DNA from: Sphingomonas sp.
GTDB lineage: Bacteria; Pseudomonadota; Alphaproteobacteria; Sphingomonadales; Sphingomonadaceae
Assembly: GCF_029239295.1 (NCBI RefSeq)
Contig: NZ_JAQZBC010000002.1
Coordinates: 310,001 to 374,000, forward strand
Direction: 5' to 3'
Length of the DNA stretch: 64,000 nt
Shown: piece after piece, positions 15,540 to 23,239 of the stretch
Numbering within the stretch: the first letter of the stretch is position 1
Layout of the letters: every line of letters starts with the position of its first letter
Made by a program: the position numbers and the translations under genes
Notes under the pieces: generated by a model
The model's database searches: none
What the model saw: the letters and a program-made list of their open reading frames with translations, nothing else
Told to the model about the DNA's origin: nothing

Positions 15540-17801
15540 TTGAAGCCCGATCCTATTGCCGCCGATCCGATTCAAGAGGAAGCGGCGACACCGCGCATCG
15601 GTTTGATCGCATCGCTGACGGACCTCCCTGCGGTGGCCGCGTACCTCCGCCGCGTCAACGCCACCCCGGTCAACTTCAAGACTGCCAAGGTCGAGGAGTT
15701 CGTGAACGGCTATCCCAAGCCGCTCGGCACCCTCACTTTCGATGACAAGGGGACAGTCGCACCGAAGCGTGACGCCGAGCCGCCGACCCCGGAGGAACAG
15801 GAAGCGATCCACCGCGCCTTTTTGGGGGTGAGCTTCCCGAAGCCTACGACCCTCATCGGCATTGCTGACGGCCCCCCAGACTGTGATCTTAAAGATCGAA
15901 ACACGTTCGTCTGCCATGACTTCGCCGGTCGCATCGAAATGGTGCAGCGGCGCTACGACAATCGCGACGGCACCAAGGGCTTCCTGAGCTACACGCCGTT
16001 CTCGGACGGTGTCTGGCGGCTCATGGAGCCGGACAAGCTCCCGTTCTTCGGCCTGCCGGGCTGGGAGACGGTCAGCACTCTGTATCTACACGAGGGTGCA
16101 GGGGCGGCGGCGCGGATCAAGCGGCTGCTGTCCGGCGAGGAGCAGGGGAATTGCCCTTGGCTAGAGGACTTGCGCTGGGGCCATCACGTCGGCTGGCTAG
16201 GCGGTGTGTTCGCGCTCGATAAGTCCAAGTGGCCGGAACTCGCCAGCAAGGGCTGGAAGCACGTCGTCATCATCAGCGACAATGACGCGAACGGTTTGCG
16301 AGCGGCGGCGGAAATCGTACCTGAGTTTACCTGTAAGGTTTCCATCCTCCGTTTCGGTCAAGAGTTTGGCGAAGGGTTCGATCTCGGCAACGAGTTTCCT
16401 GAGCGACTGTTCAGTGCCGGGCGTTGGCGCGGACCTTCGTTGCTCGACTGTCTGCATCCCGCCGACAAAGCGACTGATCGCATCGAGGTTCCAAAGGAAG
16501 ACGGCACCGGCACCCGGTTCATTTCTGTCCTTCGGCAGACCTTCATCGAACAATATCATATCGTCACCGAGACGCAGCAAGTGTTCCACAAGGACCGCGC
16601 GTCCTACGGGCAGACTTGGAAGCAGTTCAACGAGGACGTGCGCTGGCGATCCGATGAGAAAGACACATACGCCCTCCTGCTGAACCACTCCGAAGCAGTT
16701 TGTCAGTCGATCACCTATGACCCGGCATCGGAGCCGGGGGTGAAGATGGAGCGGGGGCAAGTCCGCTGGAACCAGTACGAGCGCCCCCGCCTCAAACCTA
16801 TCGCTGGCGATCCGCAGCGGTTCTTCGATTACATCGCGTATCTGGTGCCAGAGGCGAGCGATCAGCGATCACTCCTGCGTTGGCTCGCGACCGTCATCGG
16901 TTCGCCGGAGATACGTGTCCGGTTTTCGCTGCTGTTGATCTCGAAACAGCAGGGGGTGGGAAAATCCACTCTCGGCAGCATCCTCAAACTGACGCTTGGG
17001 GAGACGAACGTGTCCTTCCCCTCCGAAAAGTCAGTGGCGGACTCAGCCTTCAACGGCTGGGCGCTGGGCGTCCGCGCGATCATCGTGAACGAAATCTACT
17101 CCAATGGGCGTTCGACCGTTTACGACAAGCTCAAGCCCTACGTCACCGACACAGATATTCAGGTCAACCGGAAGAACCTGCCTGAGATCAACGTCAATAA
17201 TTGCGCGGTGATCGTGGCGTGTTCGAACTCGGACAAGGCGCTATACATTCCTGACGATGATCGCCGGTGGCTGATACCTAAGCTCACCGACAAGATAATG
17301 CCCGAGTCATGGTGGGCGGAGTTCTATTCCTGGCTTGAAGGCGACGGTGCCGGGATCATCCTGCATTGGGCTCAGTCGTTCCCCGACGCTGACCGAGTTC
17401 GCACAAGCGAGCGCGCGCCTGCATCGTCCGCGAAAGCGGCGATCATCAACGCGAACAAGTCGGCTGGGCGGCTGCTCGCCAAGGATTTCGCAGAGGCGTT
17501 CGTGGACCTCGGTGAGCGGGCCATCGTGCGGGTGAGCGACCTACAGGGCTGGGTCGCCGGAAAGCGCCACATGGATCGCAGCAACCCGCGCCTTGAGAGC
17601 GAGCGAACGCTCATTGACGAGGTTGAGGGGATCGCGGGCATCCACGTCCTGAAAGGCGACAGGCGTCCCCGGATCGGGGGCAAGGCCGGTGCGAAGCAAG
17701 CCGTCATCCTCAACTTCACGCCCGGTGACGGAGAGACGTGGAGCAAGATGGAAGAACACCTCAAGACGATGGAGGAGGTAGGTTTCCATGTCGAGCTTTA
17801 G
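15540..17801 (+). CDS. Primase-helicase (Toprim-like region plus SF3/AAA helicase, DUF5906-type)
   Basis: A protein of about 753 aa likely drives replication of the element. The N-terminal part has a Toprim-like strand H-V-V-I-I-S-D-N-D-A-N-G (about residues 240-251). The C-terminal ATPase has Walker A K-Q-Q-G-V-G-K-S-T-L-G (about 469) and a Walker B-like I-I-V-N-E-I (about 513), with V-A-C-S-N-S-D-K (sensor-1-like) and D-D-R-R-W-L-I-P following. This matches satellite/phage primase-helicases of the NrS-1/VirE type. The start is uncertain: TTG 15540 has a perfect AGGAGG at 5-nt spacing; ATG 15474, in frame, overlaps the previous stop and would add 22 residues. The frame is open upstream to 15288 without coding character. 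Confidence 0.88.
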   Translation: MKPDPIAADPIQEEAATPRIGLIASLTDLPAVAAYLRRVNATPVNFKTAKVEEFVNGYPKPLGTLTFDDKGTVAPKRDAEPPTPEEQEAIHRAFLGVSFPKPTTLIGIADGPPDCDLKDRNTFVCHDFAGRIEMVQRRYDNRDGTKGFLSYTPFSDGVWRLMEPDKLPFFGLPGWETVSTLYLHEGAGAAARIKRLLSGEEQGNCPWLEDLRWGHHVGWLGGVFALDKSKWPELASKGWKHVVIISDNDANGLRAAAEIVPEFTCKVSILRFGQEFGEGFDLGNEFPERLFSAGRWRGPSLLDCLHPADKATDRIEVPKEDGTGTRFISVLRQTFIEQYHIVTETQQVFHKDRASYGQTWKQFNEDVRWRSDEKDTYALLLNHSEAVCQSITYDPASEPGVKMERGQVRWNQYERPRLKPIAGDPQRFFDYIAYLVPEASDQRSLLRWLATVIGSPEIRVRFSLLLISKQQGVGKSTLGSILKLTLGETNVSFPSEKSVADSAFNGWALGVRAIIVNEIYSNGRSTVYDKLKPYVTDTDIQVNRKNLPEINVNNCAVIVACSNSDKALYIPDDDRRWLIPKLTDKIMPESWWAEFYSWLEGDGAGIILHWAQSFPDADRVRTSERAPASSAKAAIINANKSAGRLLAKDFAEAFVDLGERAIVRVSDLQGWVAGKRHMDRSNPRLESERTLIDEVEGIAGIHVLKGDRRPRIGGKAGAKQAVILNFTPGDGETWSKMEEHLKTMEEVGFHVEL

Positions 17802-17828
17802 CAGATTGCAGGAGGGGAGAAGGGATGA

Positions 17829-17946
17829 GCGATCCCCGATCCCCGATAAGTACCCCCTTTTCGATCTACTTAGGAAGAAATCTAAGTCGGAGAGGGGAAA
17901 ACTACCCCGAAGGAAATCGGGCCTTTTATCGGGGATCGGGGATCGC
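17829..17946. repeat. 21-bp perfect inverted repeat with internal hairpins; candidate replication origin
   Basis: Arms lie at 17829-17849 and 17926-17946 and contain GATCCCC twice each. The 76-base spacer holds two more hairpins, CTTAG...CTAAG and CCCGA...TCGGG. The region begins 28 bp after the primase-helicase stop, where P4-like satellites and some phages keep their origin. A structured RNA or attenuator is the alternative. Confidence 0.7.
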
Positions 17947-17981
17947 CCCGCCGCCCCCCCCTCTGATCTTGGAGATATCTA

Positions 17982-18302
17982 GTGCCCGAGCTTGAATACA
18001 TCCGCGCCGCCTCGACCAACTATTATCCCGCGCTGGTCGAACCCGCCCATAGCTCCCGCCGCGAGCAGGTGCGTTGGCGAGTGCGTCACCTCAACCTCTC
18101 GGCCCTCGACCGACAGACGCGACAGGATGCGGCGGCAGACCCCGGCATCGAATGGGACCCGACTGAGCGGCAGTACCGTATCCGGCGGCGCGGTAAGGCC
18201 TGCGCCATCCCGGTGCAGTACCTCGATAGCTCCGATCCCCGCGCCAGCGCCCCTGCAACGGCTCCGGCTGGCCTCGACGGTATCGGGGAGGCGATACGAT
18301 GA
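17982..18302 (+). CDS. Hypothetical protein
   Basis: This 106-aa protein starts at a GTG preceded by TTGGAG. It has a basic central part (R-R-E-Q-V-R-W-R-V-R-H-L and R-Q-Y-R-I-R-R-R-G-K) suggestive of nucleic acid binding, and a Pro/Ala-rich tail. Its stop overlaps the HNH gene start by 4 bases. It may be a small accessory of the packaging module; no family recognised. Confidence 0.6.
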   Translation: MPELEYIRAASTNYYPALVEPAHSSRREQVRWRVRHLNLSALDRQTRQDAAADPGIEWDPTERQYRIRRRGKACAIPVQYLDSSDPRASAPATAPAGLDGIGEAIR

Positions 18303-18634
18303 CCCGCCGCGCCAGCCCCCGCACCCCCGGCGGTAACGCGGGCCAGAAGCTGTTCAAGACCTATCGCTGGCAGCAGCGTCGCGCCGCTCACCTCGCCTCC
18401 CAACCGCTGTGCGTCATGTGTCAGGCGGAAGGTAAGACACGGGCTGGCCGAGTGGCCGACCACGTTGAGCCGCACGGCGGCGATGAACGCAAGTTCTTCG
18501 GGGGCGCGCTCCAGACCCTATGCGACCACCACCACAACAGCACCAAGCAGTCTCAGGACAAAGGCGGTCGCCTCAAAGGCTTCGACGCAGATGGCGTCCC
18601 GCTCGATCCCAATCACCCTTGGAACATGAGGTGA
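18299..18634 (+). CDS. HNH endonuclease, phage packaging type
   Basis: This 111-aa protein has a Cys pair L-C-V-M-C at about residues 38-41, then V-A-D-H-V-E-P-H-G-G-D (HNH metal site, about 53-62) and T-L-C-D-H-H-H-N-S-T-K (about 73-83). The layout matches HK97 gp74-like HNH nucleases that stimulate terminase cutting and are usually encoded beside the terminase. Here only a small-terminase-like gene is adjacent. Start ATGA overlaps the upstream stop. Confidence 0.88.
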   Translation: MTRRASPRTPGGNAGQKLFKTYRWQQRRAAHLASQPLCVMCQAEGKTRAGRVADHVEPHGGDERKFFGGALQTLCDHHHNSTKQSQDKGGRLKGFDADGVPLDPNHPWNMR

Positions 18635-18662
18635 GGGAGGGGGCAGGAAATGTTTAAGATCA

Positions 18663-18682
18663 GCGCCGACCTCGATCGGCGC
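18663..18682 (+). promoter_or_regulatory. Intergenic 7-bp hairpin between HNH and small-terminase-like genes
   Basis: GCGCCGA (18663-18669), loop CCTCGA, TCGGCGC (18676-18682). There is no T-run. It lies in the 92-bp gap that separates the two genes and could modulate readthrough. Confidence 0.4.
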
Positions 18683-18726
18683 CACTCAATAACGCGAATG
18701 CAACACGTCAAAGTGGAGGACACCCG

Positions 18727-19242
18727 ATGAGTACCAACATGAATAAACCGCGCCGCCAACGTGCTGATAGCAAGGAAGCGGCAGTAAAGGACATGTTCAA
18801 CGGCGAACGCATCATCACGCCGCCCGCCGACTACACACTGACCAGCGTCGAACTCAACATCTTCAACGAGGTCATCGCTGAACTGCCCAAGGGGGAATGG
18901 ACGGATCACATGATCCGCATCGCCGCCGACTTGGCGCGGATGATTGCTGACAGTCGCGCCGAAGCTGACGCCATCCGCGTGGAGGGCAGTGTTGTGGAAG
19001 GGGCCAGCGGCGGGCCGATCCGCAACCCCCGGTGCGCGGAACTGGCATCCTTGCGCGCCTGCATCGCGACCACCCGCCGGTCGCTGGCGATCCACAGTCG
19101 GGCAAAGGGCGGCATGGACACGCAGGCCATCGCCCGCCGCCGCGAACTCCAGCGCGGCAATGAGGCATTTCCGCTCGATGACGACGACGAAGGTTTGCTG
19201 GCCCGCCCGCCCGCTGACTTCGACTTCAACGGGGTGCACTAA
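18727..19242 (+). CDS. Phage terminase small subunit-like protein (P27 type)
   Basis: This 171-aa protein has features of P27-family small terminases. A helical region runs V-E-L-N-I-F-N-E-V-I-A-E-L-P, followed by H-M-I-R-I-A-A-D-L-A-R-M-I-A-D, then a G-S-V-V-E-G-A-S-G-G-P-I-R-N-P turn and a final helix with T-T-R-R-S-L-A-I-H. The C-terminus is acidic. Small terminases bind packaging sites; in PICI-type satellites they redirect a helper's large terminase to satellite DNA. No large terminase gene follows. The start follows a GGAGGACACC site. Confidence 0.6.
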   Translation: MSTNMNKPRRQRADSKEAAVKDMFNGERIITPPADYTLTSVELNIFNEVIAELPKGEWTDHMIRIAADLARMIADSRAEADAIRVEGSVVEGASGGPIRNPRCAELASLRACIATTRRSLAIHSRAKGGMDTQAIARRRELQRGNEAFPLDDDDEGLLARPPADFDFNGVH

Positions 19243-19243
19243 T

Positions 19244-19489
19244 ATGACCAACAGCGAAACCGCCAGCATCGACAAGATCGAACGCTGCCGCCGGGTCAAC
19301 CGGCTCGCCGCCGCCAAGTACGCAGAGCAAGGCGTTGCCCCCGACGACATCGCCATAGCCGCCGCCTACAGCGCCGTGGACCTCGCTTTGTACAACGTAG
19401 GCGACCCTTCCACCGCTATCGACTGGGTGCGTCGCGCCCTCGACGTAATCGAAGCGGGCTTACCCCTCACCGTGGAGACCATGCAGTGA
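19244..19489 (+). CDS. Small hypothetical protein
   Basis: This 81-aa protein starts two bases after the preceding stop. It is helical, with C-R-R-V-N-R-L-A-A-A-K-Y-A and D-W-V-R-R-A-L-D-V-I-E-A. No recognised family. The same reading frame is open for another 300 bases upstream, but that part lies inside the small-terminase-like gene and I take the ATG at 19244. Confidence 0.55.
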   Translation: MTNSETASIDKIERCRRVNRLAAAKYAEQGVAPDDIAIAAAYSAVDLALYNVGDPSTAIDWVRRALDVIEAGLPLTVETMQ

Positions 19490-19686
19490 TTGACCACCCT
19501 GCCTATGCCGCCGCATCACCCGAAGTTCGAGCCGCCGCGCTCGCCCTTTTGGACGAGATCAGCGAACCGCTTCATCCCCACGCCATTGAGCGCCGTTTTC
19601 AGGACTGCGGGCTGACGCGCGGGCAAGCCCGAAAGGCGAAGCACGCACTCGGCAGCGTCAACGTGATCGCGCTGGTCCCCCGGTGA
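19486..19686 (+). CDS. Small hypothetical protein, helix-turn-helix-like
   Basis: This 66-aa protein begins at a GTG that overlaps the previous stop (GTGA). The core A-I-E-R-R-F-Q-D-C-G-L-T-R-G-Q-A-R-K-A-K-H-A-L could be a small HTH. No family assigned. It is part of a chain of three overlapping short genes. Confidence 0.55.
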   Translation: MIDHPAYAAASPEVRAAALALLDEISEPLHPHAIERRFQDCGLTRGQARKAKHALGSVNVIALVPR

Positions 19687-20081
19687 CAGGCGGGCGTCCC
19701 CGGCGACCCGCGTTGGAGGCGCGGCTGGTTCGCGAGGCGGTGGCGGGCATAGCTCCTTCCGCCCCTCGCGAGCCGCTGGCCCGCGATCTAGCCGCCCGCG
19801 TCGTGCAGCATTTACGCGACCATGCCGCCGAAGGCTCCGAACCAGTGTTGGCGGTGATGGGGGAGCTACGGCGTGCCGTCCTGCCAACCCCCGCACTGTC
19901 ACTCGCCACAGACCCGAACATCGACACCCTTTCCATGTTCGTGGAAGCGCGCGCTGCCTCCCTCCGTGCGAGGAACGGTTGGCCGAGAACATCGAACCAA
20001 GAATGGCAGGATGTAAACGCGGCCTTTGCGCTAGTGGAGAGCAAGCTGGTCGCCCGCTACCTCAAGATCATGCGAGCCTAA
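19683..20081 (+). CDS. Hypothetical protein
   Basis: This 132-aa protein starts at a GTG overlapping the previous stop by 4 bases (GTGA). It has a basic N-terminus (G-G-R-P-R-R-P), helical content and a C-terminal K-L-V-A-R-Y-L-K-I-M. No family recognised. It lies just before the capsid gene, where a protease or scaffold is usual, but no protease motif is present; a scaffold-like role would be speculation. Confidence 0.55.
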   Translation: MTGGRPRRPALEARLVREAVAGIAPSAPREPLARDLAARVVQHLRDHAAEGSEPVLAVMGELRRAVLPTPALSLATDPNIDTLSMFVEARAASLRARNGWPRTSNQEWQDVNAAFALVESKLVARYLKIMRA

Positions 20082-20161
20082 AAATCTTCGATCACTGAAC
20101 CTAAAACAGTATCTTCCAGCGCGAATGGCCGAACGTCCTCCCGTTACCAGGAGGAACCATT

Positions 20162-21379
20162 ATGCGAACCAATCTTCTTCTCAGCCACGCCCCAGTCGCA
20201 CTTCGTCGCACTGGTGGCCGAGTCATGGCCGCTGCGCCGACCACTGTGGACGGGATGTTCAATCAGTTGGACTCGCTGCTCCGCGACGGCTTCCAGCAGC
20301 GCGATCAGCAGATCGAAAACCTCGAAACCGCGCTCAACGCGGTGCAGAGCCAGGTCAATGCGGGCGGCGTGTCGGTCGTTGGCTCGATCCTCCCCGTTGA
20401 GCCGGACTACACCCGCGCCTTCGCCAGCTATTTCCGGCGCGGTGACAGTGAGGACGCGCTCAAGGCGGCGAACACTATCGGTGAGCGAGCCACAGTGCAG
20501 GCGGCCATGTCGATCGGTGACAACAGTACCGGCGGCTATCTCGCGCCCGTCGAATGGGACCGCAAGTTGCTGGAGCAGCAGCGCGCGACCTCGCCCATGC
20601 GCCGCCTCGCCACGGTCCAGCCGACCACGGTGGCCGCGTTCAGCACCCTCTGGAACTCCGACGCTTGGGGTTCCGGCTGGGTTGGCGAGACGGCGGCGCG
20701 TCCGCTGACGACCAGTTCGACGCTTGCGGCGATCACGTTCGCGGCAGGCGAAATCTACGCCATGCCGGCAGCGACGCAGCGCCTGCTCGATGACTCCGCG
20801 ATCAACGTGGAGACGTGGCTGGCGCAGAGCATCGAGCGCGAGTTCAACCGGCAGGAAGGCATCGCCTTCATTGCGGGCAACGGGGTGAACAAGCCCGCCG
20901 GTCTGCTCACTCACGGGACCGGGGAGGTGAACGCGAACCTCCATCCCGGCGGGCCGGTCGAGGTTGTCGCATCCGCCATCACGATCGATGCACTGACCGA
21001 CTTCCTGTACGGGCTGGGCGCTCCCTATCGCCAGAACGCGACGTGGCTCATGTCGAGCCTGACCGCCGCCTTTATCGCGAAGATCAAGGACGCCGATGGT
21101 CGCCCGATCTGGCGGGAGGCGCTCACGGCGGATCAGCCCGCCTTGCTGCTTGGCCGTCCGGTGGAGATTGACGAGGCGATGCCCGCGCCGACCGCTGGCA
21201 ACCTCGCCATCGCCTTCGGTGACTTCAAGGCTGGCTACCTCATCAATGACCGGCTCGGCACTCGCGTCCTGCGCGACCCGTACACGAACAAGCCGTATGT
21301 GAACTTCTACGTCACGAAGCGCGTGGGCGGCGGCTTGCTCGATCCGTTCGCGATCCGGCTGCTGCGCGTCGCGGCCTGA
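20162..21379 (+). CDS. HK97-fold major capsid protein
   Basis: This 405-aa protein starts after AGGAGGAACC at an ATG. Residues about 28-62 form a predicted coiled coil (the scaffolding delta domain). Then come S-T-G-G-Y-L-A-P-V-E-W, the HK97 E-loop/P-domain region (T-S-P-M-R-R-L-A-T-V), and the A-domain with F-I-A-G-N-G-V-N-K-P-A-G-L. The C-terminal F-A-I-R-L-L-R-V is typical. The frame is intact end to end. Neither portal nor maturation protease is encoded nearby, which is unusual. It could build small satellite capsids or alter a helper's capsids. Confidence 0.92.
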   Translation: MRTNLLLSHAPVALRRTGGRVMAAAPTTVDGMFNQLDSLLRDGFQQRDQQIENLETALNAVQSQVNAGGVSVVGSILPVEPDYTRAFASYFRRGDSEDALKAANTIGERATVQAAMSIGDNSTGGYLAPVEWDRKLLEQQRATSPMRRLATVQPTTVAAFSTLWNSDAWGSGWVGETAARPLTTSSTLAAITFAAGEIYAMPAATQRLLDDSAINVETWLAQSIEREFNRQEGIAFIAGNGVNKPAGLLTHGTGEVNANLHPGGPVEVVASAITIDALTDFLYGLGAPYRQNATWLMSSLTAAFIAKIKDADGRPIWREALTADQPALLLGRPVEIDEAMPAPTAGNLAIAFGDFKAGYLINDRLGTRVLRDPYTNKPYVNFYVTKRVGGGLLDPFAIRLLRVAA

Positions 21380-21425
21380 TCTGACCGGCTCCGCGCGGGC
21401 GGCTAGGGGTGGACGTTCGCGCGGT

Positions 21426-21463
21426 GGGCGGCGGGGTGAGCTAGGCTCCTCCGCCGCCCTTTT
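21426..21463 (+). terminator. Terminator between capsid and reverse transcriptase genes
   Basis: GGGCGGCGG (21426-21434) pairs with CCGCCGCCC (21451-21459), with an inner GAGC/GCTC stem, followed by TTTT. It ends a few bases before the RT stop codon and separates two convergent genes. Confidence 0.88.
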
Positions 21464-21466
21464 CTC

Positions 21467-23089
21467 TTACATCGGATACTCCAGCGAACCGAAGCCGCTG
21501 CCCTCAGCAAAGCCCTTTGCCAGCGCCGAAGGCTTCACCCGCTCCCTAGCCTTCTTGGCTGAGTCGTAGAACTCTACCTTAGCAGTCCAAAGGTCAGCAA
21601 AGAACGGGTGTTTTGTTATGAAATCGTCATTCTGTGCTTTCGGCCACCAGCCCTTACGGGTCGCCTCATAGGCAATAAGCCACATCTCAGATTTCAACCC
21701 GCTCTCTGTGGCGAAGCCTTGCCAGAACGAGAAGTCTAAGGGGCCGTCAATCAAGCTGCTGTGCCAAAGGTCTAGCGTGAGAAGGCCGACCGTTGAGCTT
21801 CGCAGCTTCATTACATTCGCCATGACGCTTGCAGGGACAATGAGCTTGATCTCCCGCGCCCAAAACAGCAGCCATGCAAGCTCGTCAGTATGACCAGCCG
21901 CCGCTTTGATCGGTATCTGTTGAAGAATATATGTGTGTATCTCCTCGACGGGCAATGTGCTGGACGAGTTTATCGCAGCCAAATGCTCCGCGACGAAGCT
22001 TAGGCACGTAGCTGAACGGCGAGCACAATAAAGCATCCACCTAACAAGATGGTCAGTATTAGTAGCATCGACAACGAAGCTCGCTGCTCGTTTGACGGCG
22101 AACAACAGCGCATTATCACGCTTGTTCTGATCCGCCAGAAATACCGCCTGTTCGAAAAATGAGTCAAGATCGTCACGCTGTCGGCCAGCTCTAGTACTCA
22201 ACTCAAATGTTCTCACGTAATGTATCCACTCAGGGGAGTGACTGCATCCTAGCCCCAGCGTACTTGTCTTCTCCGCATTAAGCTCAAGCTGGTAATCGTA
22301 CAGGGCCAGTGAGAGGCCTGATAGAACTGCTGACGCGGTTTCGTTTTCTTCCAACCCAATGAGTATATCATCGACATAGCGAAGCGATCTCACCTCAAAG
22401 TTAGGGATGTTAGCCTTTGCGATCTCTTCAACCTCAACCACGATCAACTCTGAGATGATGCGCGAGGTATCCGGGCCTATCGGAATGCCAATCGTTTGCC
22501 CTTCCTGCCCAGCGCCAACAGCCTTGTCCAAGTGGTTAGCGTAAGAGTCCTTGAACGCCTTTGTGCTGTGGTTTGCTTTCGCATGAGCCTTTCCGGCGAT
22601 CGCCCAAGCGATGGAATGAGTGTATATGGAAGGGTAGAACCTCGCGATGTCGGTCTTTACATACCGTCCGTATGTAGCGAGCAAGCGCGCACGTTGCCTA
22701 GCAACTCCGTCAAAATCCACGCCTGTTATTGCACGACCAGCATTGTGACTTGAGAACTCCGGCTTGAACTCAGTGACCTTCGACCGAGCAAGCTTGGTCT
22801 TGAGATCAGACCAATTCTCACTGATAAGATGCGCAACGTGTAGCTGATTAACTGGATTGACCAGCGACAGCTTACGGCGAATGTCGCCGTAGCGCGGTAT
22901 GCTGTAAACCTCCGGTGCCGTCCAAAAACCTCTAATCTTGGCCCCCTCCCACTTCGCGGCAAATGCCACGGCATTGTCCGCAAAGGTGTCAGTGGTGAAG
23001 GGCGGCGGTAGCTCGGCAGGAAAATACCCTCTGCGCAGCAGCTTCTTCAGCCGTACCTCAATATTATGCTTTTTGATGATGGTCGCCAT
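21467..23089 (-). CDS. Reverse transcriptase, defence-type (UG/Abi-like)
   Basis: This 540-aa protein has an RT domain in its first 280 residues: K-L-S-L-V-N-P (about 73-79), K-T-D-I-A-R-F-Y-P-S-I-Y (catalytic Asp147), G-I-P-I-G-P-D-T-S-R (201-210), the catalytic box R-Y-V-D-D-I (238-241) and L-N-A-E-K-T (270-275). All catalytic aspartates are present. The remaining about 260 residues are helical, without a maturase, HNH, Cas1 or protease domain. This is the plan of UG/Abi-type phage-defence RTs; the subfamily cannot be set by eye. ATG 23089 is preferred over GTG 23098. GC is lower than in neighbours, indicating separate acquisition. It stands alone at attR, opposite to the other genes, as cargo does. 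Confidence 0.88.
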   Translation of the reverse strand: MATIIKKHNIEVRLKKLLRRGYFPAELPPPFTTDTFADNAVAFAAKWEGAKIRGFWTAPEVYSIPRYGDIRRKLSLVNPVNQLHVAHLISENWSDLKTKLARSKVTEFKPEFSSHNAGRAITGVDFDGVARQRARLLATYGRYVKTDIARFYPSIYTHSIAWAIAGKAHAKANHSTKAFKDSYANHLDKAVGAGQEGQTIGIPIGPDTSRIISELIVVEVEEIAKANIPNFEVRSLRYVDDILIGLEENETASAVLSGLSLALYDYQLELNAEKTSTLGLGCSHSPEWIHYVRTFELSTRAGRQRDDLDSFFEQAVFLADQNKRDNALLFAVKRAASFVVDATNTDHLVRWMLYCARRSATCLSFVAEHLAAINSSSTLPVEEIHTYILQQIPIKAAAGHTDELAWLLFWAREIKLIVPASVMANVMKLRSSTVGLLTLDLWHSSLIDGPLDFSFWQGFATESGLKSEMWLIAYEATRKGWWPKAQNDDFITKHPFFADLWTAKVEFYDSAKKARERVKPSALAKGFAEGSGFGSLEYPM

Positions 23090-23165
23090 ACGCCGCACTA
23101 TACGGTCCCACTTCGTTGGCGCTAGCCTCGACGCGAAGGCGCAATCTCACCCTGTCTCGCAAACG

Positions 23166-23204
23166 CTAAGTCGGGTGATAGATCGAAGCCGTCACCCGAC
23201 TTAG
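23166..23204. ncRNA. Long hairpin upstream of the RT; possible RT-associated noncoding RNA
   Basis: CTAAGTCGGGTGA (23166-23178) and TCACCCGACTTAG (23192-23204) form a perfect 13-bp stem around a 13-nt loop, 77 bases upstream of the RT start codon. A weaker imperfect stem lies between (about 23117-23145). Several defence RTs use a structured RNA encoded next to the gene. An integrase/excisionase site in attR is the competing explanation. Confidence 0.4.
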
Positions 23205-23213
23205 GCGCTCTAC

Positions 23214-23225
23214 CCCGCAGAAAAC
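23214..23225 (+). repeat. 12-bp direct repeat near attR (possible integrase arm site)
   Basis: CCCGCAGAAAAC, the second copy of the repeat at 12583-12594, ends 14 bases before the attR core. Confidence 0.45.
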
Positions 23226-23239
23226 CGTGGGTGTTCGGC

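Noticed and set aside
17788..17982. Open frame of 64 codons overlapping the end of the primase-helicase gene
   Set aside because: It runs through the inverted-repeat region, is biased to Pro/Arg/Lys and has no ribosome site of note; the repeat explains the sequence better than a protein.
21467..23098. RT as a retron, DGR or group II intron
   Set aside because: The protein is longer than retron RTs, there is no visible msr/msd, no template/variable repeat pair was seen, and no maturase or HNH domain follows the RT domain.
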